From positions 106,147,823-106,211,822 of the forward strand of contig OW386291.2 in the NCBI GenBank assembly GCA_936432065.2: a stretch of 64,000 nucleotides of DNA, read 5' to 3'. Position 1 is the stretch's first letter; each line of letters begins with the position of its first letter. The DNA is from Rutpela maculata. Taxonomy: Eukaryota > Arthropoda > Insecta > Coleoptera > Cerambycidae. A program made the translations under genes and the position numbers. Below, one piece after another: positions 57,410-64,000 of the stretch. Under the pieces are notes generated by a model. The model was not told the DNA's origin and searched no databases. It saw nothing but the letters and a program-made list of their open reading frames with translations.

Positions 57410-59408
57410 ATGTCTACAAAAAAGGTAAGAGTGCACAATAATGTTACCACTAATCATTAACTTGTTTTATTATGTAGGATGGAACCAAAACGTCAAGCCT
57501 ATCAAAGAAAAAAATTGCAAATGTCTCACAGACTTCTAAGCGAGTCAGGGACGACAGCACAGAAAGAAATAATACTAAAAAAACGGAAATGCCGATTAAA
57601 ACTAAAACAAAAGCATCCTCTTTAACTAATTTAAAAGATAAAAGTGTAGATAGTACTCGAGTAAAATCTCAAATATCAAGGTCTGTTTCAAAAACTGAGA
57701 AACCTGTAAAAGTGCCCACATCACTTAATGAGAAAAAAGTAGCAAGCAGCTCTACTAAAATGTCTAAACGAAATGTGCCAGTAACTCCTCCTAGTACTAG
57801 AGTATCAAAGACGCAATATTTCCCAAGTAAAAGTATGTATTCAAATGCCCTAAAAATCGATGAAGAAACCCCAAATAACGTTGTTGCAAGCACTAGTCAA
57901 GAAACAAAGAAGAAGGAGAGCAAAACAAAAAGTGTCAGTAACAATGTATCAGTTGAAAAAGAGAGGAACAAAATAAGTACAAAAAAAGTTTTAAACGAAA
58001 AGGATAGACATATTAAAAAAATATTGGAAGAGAGAAACACGTACAGGGCTAAAGTTAGAAGGAATACCGAATATAAAGATGTATCTTCAGATTCTAGTAG
58101 TTTGTCTGAAAGGCCACGCACTGCGACTTTAAGAAAAGGCAGCATAGTGAACGATAATATAGTAGGTCCAGACGTACCTAAGCCACAAGTCGCAAAAGTT
58201 ATCAAGAAAGTTGTGAAAGTCGAGAGCCCAAGTCCAAATCATGACAAACCTGATGAATATAACTACGAAGATGATTTTGAATCATATGAATCTGATTTTG
58301 AGGAGTATTCTTCTTCAAGCGCATCTAATCTAGAAAACATATCTGGAGAAGAAACTAGTAGTGTCAGTAGTAGCCAAAGCAAGGATGACTTAGCTTCACC
58401 TAGAGAGCTTAAATCAGCACGAAAGAGACAAACCTCTGCTGGAACTGATGAAGAAAGAAAACTAGACTCAGGAAATTTTGATATGCCAGACTACAAACAT
58501 AAACAAATGTTACATAACATAAAAGAATCGGTTGAAAAAGAAAATGCAAATTTAAAAATGCAAGAAGTTCAACGAAACAATCCAGCATCTTTATCAGATG
58601 AAGGATTTGAGGAACAGAAGTCTCTACAGTTTATAAACTTCCTAGATGCTAAGAAAAAATGTGTACATCGGAAGAGTATGGAAATTAAGCGCAAGCGCGG
58701 TGAAGACATTCTTAATATGATAAGATTAGACACGTGTAGTTATACATTATTTGATTTACCACCAGTGCCTTATGAAATTTTTATTAAAAGTTATGGTAGA
58801 ACCAACACAATTCAAACCGCAGTACAGACAAACGAAGATAATATTAGCGAAGAAACTCAAACTGAGGAAATTCTATGTGATTCTAGGTGGACACAATTTC
58901 CTGTGTGTTTTTCTAAAATAGAACCTACAGATCCAAACTATTGGCAAATTTATAAAAGTGATTATTTGGGGACAGGGTGTGATAACATAGTCGAGGAGAA
59001 AAGTATAAAAAAGTCGAGTAATGAAAATTCTCTAAATAAGTTTTTGTTGTCGGCTGGAACTTTAATTTTGAAAATTCAAACGGAATCAATATTGGATAAT
59101 TACGATAAAATCCGGAAAAATTCCAATGACATTCCCTTCAGTGATGGTTACATATTATTTAACACGACCAAAGATGTTTTTGAGGATTGTTCAGTAAAAT
59201 GTTTGTCATTTTGCTGCGATAATAATAATAAAATTATGACAGTGCATGTGCGGAAACGTGAAACCGAAGGATATGGAAGCGTGGTGTGCATCTGGAATAT
59301 CAGTAATTCTGATGAACCTGAAATGTTTGTCATCTCTTATGGGCACATATCTTGTTGCTCATTTGGATTGACTTCTTCAGATTTTGTTTATGCTGGTTTA
59401 AACGATGG
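57410..59408 (+). CDS. WDR60: WDR60 / dynein-2 intermediate chain, N-terminal part (2 exons, 3' incomplete)
   Basis: Exon 1 (57410-57424, MSTKK, donor GTAAGA) joins exon 2 (57478-59408, acceptor TTATGTAG, donor GTAAGC) in frame, giving about 648 residues. The first 330 are charged and disordered (Lys/Ser/Glu rich, acidic DDFESYESDFEEYSSSS). The diagnostic block is IRLDTCSYTLFDLPPVPYEI, IFIKSYGRTNTIQTAVQTNE, then ISEETQTEEIL, which fits WDR60; 'TQTEE' could bind LC8 light chain. The end, FGLTSSDFVYAGLNDG, is where the WD40 propeller starts. The product works in dynein-2 retrograde intraflagellar transport. Remaining exons must lie past 64000. I chose the 57410 ATG because of the clean donor; an in-frame ATG at 57589 is the alternative. 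Confidence 0.88.
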
Positions 59409-60461
59409 GTAAGCCTTCTATATATTATATTACTTTGCTTTATAATTCGTAGCTATTCTGTACAGATAAATGCATCACTATTAATATAGAATTTATTATT
59501 CATCTGCGTATTACAGTCATTAATTTCTTACCAAACTCTGATCTTATATTTAAAAAGATTTAGTAATAATTGTTTTTCAATTCCTGTTAATGTATTTTGT
59601 TAGTCTTTTCATAGTTCAAATTTGGGTACCATCGTGAAATTTTACACAAACTGTTCTTACCATGCACTTTATGAACCATCGCGATACAGATCATACCACC
59701 CCCAGGGGGGCAAAACAAAAGTAATCAGAAACTAGTTTTTTGGCTTTATTTCGAAATCGACATGTTTAGTAGGATCAACTTAATTCCACAGTTCAGTTTT
59801 GAAGTTTCTGCGTGGTCGGCGAATTGTTTATTTAAACAGTTTAATTTCTTATACCGTTTTCTTTGAATATCTCGAAATCTATAAGTCCTATGGAAAACAA
59901 CAAAAAGAAAGACAATGTTCGTTATGAGCCGTACAATAAGCGTACATAGACTATAATTCATTGCAACTGTTATTATTATTTAATAAAAATTGAATATTGC
60001 AAAATTATGCGTTTCTAAACAAATCACTGGTCTTTCAAAAATAACGGATAATATTAAATGAAATTTTGGAGAAATATAGCTCTTATAAAGTACAATCACC
60101 ATTTAAAATTTCAAATCAATATGATTATTAAAACGACTCAAATATACAATTGTTTTTAAAAATTTGCACCCTTGTAAAATTCTGCAATCAAACCAAGAAA
60201 TGTATACGATGGCGTAAGTAATTAATGATCACGGAGAGATAATTTTTTTTTTTTTTTTTCAAAATTTAAACCCTTTTATTGGAGTTGCTTTTAATCTTCG
60301 ATATTGTAATTATAAACAAATTCAAATAACTCTCTACTTGGTTTTTTTATGAAATCAAAAATTGTAAAGGAATAATGAAACTAGATTTAAAAAGCCAACT
60401 TAAAAAAAATGTAATGCTCTCCTTGCATTTGGAGCTGAGATATAGTCCAATCAATAAATGC
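59409..60461 (+). other. WDR60 intron, no feature
   Basis: AT-rich, with a T run at 60243-60259. No exon matching the next WD40 repeat was found from here to the window end. Confidence 0.5.
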
Positions 60462-60922
60462 CCAAAAGGAGATTGTAGAGAACATTTAGGAGGGGAGAAT
60501 TTTCCTCTTCAGGGATGTGTTGGGGATAGTTAGGAGGTAAAAATACTAAAAGTCCCCGCCCCTAGCCCCACCGCTTCAGGAGGGGGGTGGGGGTGGAAAA
60601 GTTCCTTTTTTCGATTTTTCGCTTATAATTCGGAAACAATGAGTCGTATGAAAAAAGGCAATCTATGCAAAATTAAACGTAATAAAATTTCCCACAAGAA
60701 TGTTTATATGCATTTTCTTCCTATGTGTTATAGTTTACGAGATACTCGCCAGCGAAAATCGATGATTAATAAAAAAAAATCAATTATGTACCTTGAATAT
60801 TTCTGTCAAAGCGGTTTACCGTGGTCTGCTAATAAATCATAGTCACAAAACAATCTCTTTTTTACAGCACTCGATGTATTTACTAACGTAATATTTTGTC
60901 AAAATCCATTTCCTTAAATATA

Positions 60923-61455
60923 CAGTGTGACTCACTTAAAATGAAGACACCCTTGTAACTTTTTTATTTTGTTTCTGATTTGAATCAAATTTTACTTAAG
61001 TATAGAACAAATTGGAATCTACTTATGGCCAGAAAAACATTCGGCTGCTACAAAGGCAAAGCCACCTGCGTAGCAAAATATGCTGAAAAAAATAGAATAT
61101 TTTGAATGTTAGAGATTCTAAAAAATGCATCCGATCGGCGCTACAAACGTACATACACCAAAATTTGATTTGGTTATTGATGGGGGATTTCTCATGCATA
61201 AGCTCATCTGGCAAAGGCGATCCTCAGTTTCCGCAATTTGTGGTCGCTACCTGAAATTCGTCAAGATCCATTAATATGATTTTTAATCTTTTTCCTCATA
61301 TTTTGGTAGCGCAGGTGGCTTTGCCCTTATAACAAGTGAATGATTTTCTGGTCATTAATAGATCCTAATTTGTTCTATACTTGAGTAAAATTTGATTCAA
61401 ATCCAAAACAAAATTAAAAAGTTATAAGGGTCTTCATTTTAAGTGAGTCACACTG
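60923..61455. mobile_element. Family M2, copy 3
   Basis: CAGTGTGACTCACTTAAAAT to TTTTAAGTGAGTCACACTG, TA on both sides. The CAAAGGCAAAGCCACCTGCG block and its inverse are kept. The middle (CGATCGGCGCTACAAACG) differs from the other copies. Confidence 0.85.
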
Positions 61456-61836
61456 TATATTTAAGGAAATGTATAGATATCGACAAAATATTACGTTAGT
61501 AAATACGTCCAGTGTTGCAAAATAAAGATTGTTTTGTGACTGTGATTTATTAACAGACCACGGTAAACCACTTTGAAAGAAATATTCAAGGTACATAATT
61601 GATTTTTTTTATTAATTATCGATTTTCGCTGGCGAATATCTCGTAAACTATAACACATAGGAAGAAAATGGATATAAACGTTCTTGTGGAAATTTAATTA
61701 CGTTTAACTTTGCATAGATTACCTTTTTCCGTACGACGCATCATTTCCGAGTTATAAGCGAAGAATCGAAAAAAAGAACCTTTCCACCCCCCTCTCCCGC
61801 TGAAGCGTCAGGGCTAGGTGCGGGGACTTTTAGTAT

Positions 61837-62117
61837 GTTTACCTACGATCACTACTGTAAATAGTAAAAAACAGTACCTGCCATTCATGTAAGTTGAACT
61901 TTACGTATTGTAAACAAAACGCACTGTAAACAAATCGCACCGGACACCCAATTATAGGTGGCTTATATCGCTGACACGGGGTTTAAAAAAAACAAATGCA
62001 CATACGTAATTTTCAAACGCTGTCAAAACTGACATAATATTTGTTGAATGACATTGTTGACAAGTAAACTAAATCCAGATTTTACTAAATAAATAAACAA
62101 ATATGATCGTAGGTAAA
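61837..62117. mobile_element. Short TIR MITE
   Basis: GTTTACCTACGATCA at the left, TGATCGTAGGTAAAG at the right, 281 bp, absent from the opposite arm of the foldback. Confidence 0.65.
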
Positions 62118-62118
62118 G

Positions 62119-62252
62119 TATAGTACATAATTCGAGTTGTAAAGCAATTACGCACTCATGGAAATACGCACTCGCCGCTACGCGGCATCGTGCGTAACTT
62201 TTCCATTCGTGCGTAATATGCTTCTTATAATTCTCATTACGTAATATACTAT
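62119..62252. mobile_element. Hairpin MITE with GC loop, relative of 12584-12714
   Basis: Imperfect arms (AATTACGCACTCATGGAAA / TTTCCATTCGTGCGTAAT-like) around GCCGCTACGCGGC. The ends carry TATAGTAC / AATATACTA. Confidence 0.5.
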
Positions 62253-62549
62253 TACATCCTAACTACATCACATTCCTGAAGAGAAAAATTTTCCCCTCCT
62301 AAATGTTCTCTACAACTCTTTCATTGAGTTTTTACCTTTATGTCATTTATAAATAAATAAATCGATATTTCTTATTGAAATTTCGGCTGGTAATTCTCCA
62401 ATGTATATTATTTTGTCTCTGCTACTTGAAAATAATCCAAAGCTACAATTGTTAAAGGATACTGTATAGAGGCCCGAAAGGCCCCTTTTATTTAGCGATT
62501 TTGTTAGATCCGAAAATCACCAAATATGTCAAAATGTTATATGTTTTTG

Positions 62550-62660
62550 CGAATCGGATTTTCGTCGCTAGATAGCCCAGTGGATAAGGCGACTAGCACT
62601 TTTTATTGAGGATACGGACATATCGGTTGCGTATCCTGCTCGCAATTTTTTTTTTATTGT
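62550..62660 (+). mobile_element. tRNA-derived SINE head
   Basis: A-box-like TAGCCCAGTGGATAAGGCG at 62573 and B-box-like GGTTGCGTATCC at 62625, 41 bp apart, followed by a T run at 62646. This spacing is that of a Pol III tRNA-type promoter. The flanks do not fold into a full cloverleaf (no acceptor stem), so it is a SINE head or tRNA pseudogene and not a tRNA gene. Confidence 0.65.
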
Positions 62661-63035
62661 ATCAGTAATATTAAAAGTTTTACAAAGCTGTATACATGAA
62701 CATAAGAGTAGTTCAAGTTAGGTTGGTTCACCATTTTCTTGACAAAAATTAAAAAAGTTATAAAAAAATTGTTATGTTCTCAAAGCCACTTTATTCGATG
62801 TTATTTTAACAATTGTAGCTTTAGATTGTCTTCAAATAGCAGAAACAAAATTATAAGTATTGGAAAATAAACAGCCCAAATTTCAAGGAGAAATATCGAT
62901 TTGTTTATTTATAAGTGACCTAAACGAAAAAACTATCGTATCTCAGTAGTGGAGTCAAATTAAGGATCGAAATAGGTTAAACAAGGAATTCTCTAGCAAT
63001 TTTTTCCAAAATCCGCCCATTGCTTCTTGTAGGTA

Positions 63036-63961
63036 CAGGGTGATTCACCGTAAATGTCCCCCTCTAACTTGGTTATTTCTAGACCGATTCGAGAGTTTCA
63101 CAAAACCAGATTAAATAATTTTCTAACAAGTTTTTATGCGTCATATTGAGAAAATAATGACGTTTAAATCTAATCATATACAGGGAGTTACTTGATTTTT
63201 TTTAATGGAACACCCTGTATCTAACTCGAGAATCGCAGTCCTCATTTTTCTCTGATTTCAAAAATATAAAATTTCACATGGCTATCTTCTAGAGTTTTTC
63301 TAATACTTACAAGAACGTCAGTAAATTATAAATTACAAACTGATCAGAAAATTTTAAGTAGGCATTGAAAACGATGAAGCATTTTTCAATTATTTTAATT
63401 GCCTCTACTTTTCCGACCAGCTCTCCGGCATCCATGGCGCTTAGCACCGCAGATAAATGGCCGAGTCCGGAGTGGAATGCCATAAAGGCACTTTTTGTAA
63501 ATATTGATGCATAATAAATTTAATTTCATTTCATGACTCAACAAAGAATAAAATTAATTTGAACACAAAACAAGAAATTTATTGAAGGAAAGCAACAGAA
63601 AAATTACAATAACTGTTCTATGTCTCTCTACCGTCATTATTTACACACCAGTTCATTCTTTTATTAAAATCTCTGGACATATTTTCCAAAATATTGCTTG
63701 TATTGATGAGATCAATTACTTCAATGATTATATTTTTGAAATCTGGGAAAAATGAGGATTGTGATTCTTGAGTTAGATACAGGGTGTTCCGTTTAAAAAA
63801 TCAAGTAACACCCTGTATATGGGTAGATTTGGACGTCATTATTTTCTCAATATAACGTGATAAACCTTGCTAGAAAATGATTTAATCTTGTTTTTGAAAT
63901 TCTGGAATCGGTCCAGAAATACCCAAGTTAGAAGGGGGGACATTTATGGTGAATCACCCTG
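63036..63961. mobile_element. Palindromic TA-flanked mariner-like MITE
   Basis: CAGGGTGATTCACCGTAAAT at the left, its near complement (TTATGGTGAATCACCCTG) at the right, TA flanks. A second copy of a CAGGG end within each arm (ACACCCTGTATC; GATACAGGGTGTTCC) suggests an older element inside. The middle (63410-63490) is GC-rich and unrecognised. Confidence 0.8.
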
Positions 63962-64000
63962 TACAATTTTAACAGTTTATTTTTCAACACAGAAATTTTC

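Larger units (their letters stand above)
60462..62322. mobile_element. Foldback element with three nested insertions
   Basis: The block GGAGATTGTAGAGAACATTT (60468) pairs with AAATGTTCTCTACAACTC (62300); TTCCGAGTTATAAGCGAAGA at right pairs with its inverse near 60620. The centre is taken by M2 copy 3 (60923-61455), and the right arm by elements at 61837-62117 and 62119-62252. Non-coding. Confidence 0.75.

Noticed and set aside
57669..58205. Hydrophobic open frames on the minus strand under WDR60
   Set aside because: Antisense shadows of a Lys/Ser-rich coding exon.
62573..62640. tRNA gene
   Set aside because: A and B boxes are present but no acceptor stem or full cloverleaf forms.

Overview
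This is a eukaryotic, AT-rich nuclear window, almost certainly from an insect with a large, repeat-swollen genome; a beetle would fit, but that is inference and I cannot name the species. It shows spliced genes with GT-AG introns, an insect-type transferrin, a WDR60/DYNC2I1 cilium gene, and many mariner-like, copia, LINE and MITE insertions. No bacterial, CRISPR or phage features are present.

Two host genes lie head to tail on the + strand. The first is a transferrin-superfamily gene whose upstream exons lie left of the window. Seven exons (4383-4513, 9691-9824, 16113-16257, 20264-20555, 24588-24989, 37159-37556, 56669-57114) join in frame to about 648 residues ending in a hydrophobic, GPI-anchor-like tail. 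By eye, most iron and anion ligands are missing in both lobes, so it is probably a non-iron-binding paralogue of the Tsf2-Tsf4 type. Its introns run to 19 kb and consist mostly of nested mobile elements. About 0.3 kb downstream starts the second gene, WDR60/DYNC2I1 (intraflagellar-transport dynein-2 intermediate chain). Only its first two exons (57410-57424 and 57478-59408) are in the window; the WD40 repeats lie further right.

The rest is a layered set of transposons. (a) Four elements (E1 2225-3955, E4 20614-24499, E2 34463-36387, E3 48647-53141), and perhaps a fifth (11224-12075), carry broken pieces of one protein family. That family has an N-terminal Cys/His region, a PIN/FEN-like acidic core (EADTRI; DDAD...GEDVD), a conserved TGCDT block and a Cys-rich C terminus. 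The four share termini of the form TANTCCAG and three have 3-bp target duplications; this is the most interesting system here. (b) A complete copia-type LTR element (37639-48583, 187-bp LTRs, GTTAT duplication) fills the last intron. It is itself invaded by a LINE, a palindromic element with a tandem array built from an exon end, a hairpin repeat, and a DNA transposon inside its reverse transcriptase. (c) Three repeat families begin with their own terminal repeat followed by its complement (a terminal hairpin), then a TCTGTC-rich stretch. (d) Many palindromic TA-flanked MITE/mariner-like elements occur, several nested; one 5-kb example contains a roughly 10-copy array of a 108-bp unit. (e) There is a 5S-rRNA-derived SINE-like insertion with a clear target duplication, and a tRNA-like SINE head near 62.6 kb.
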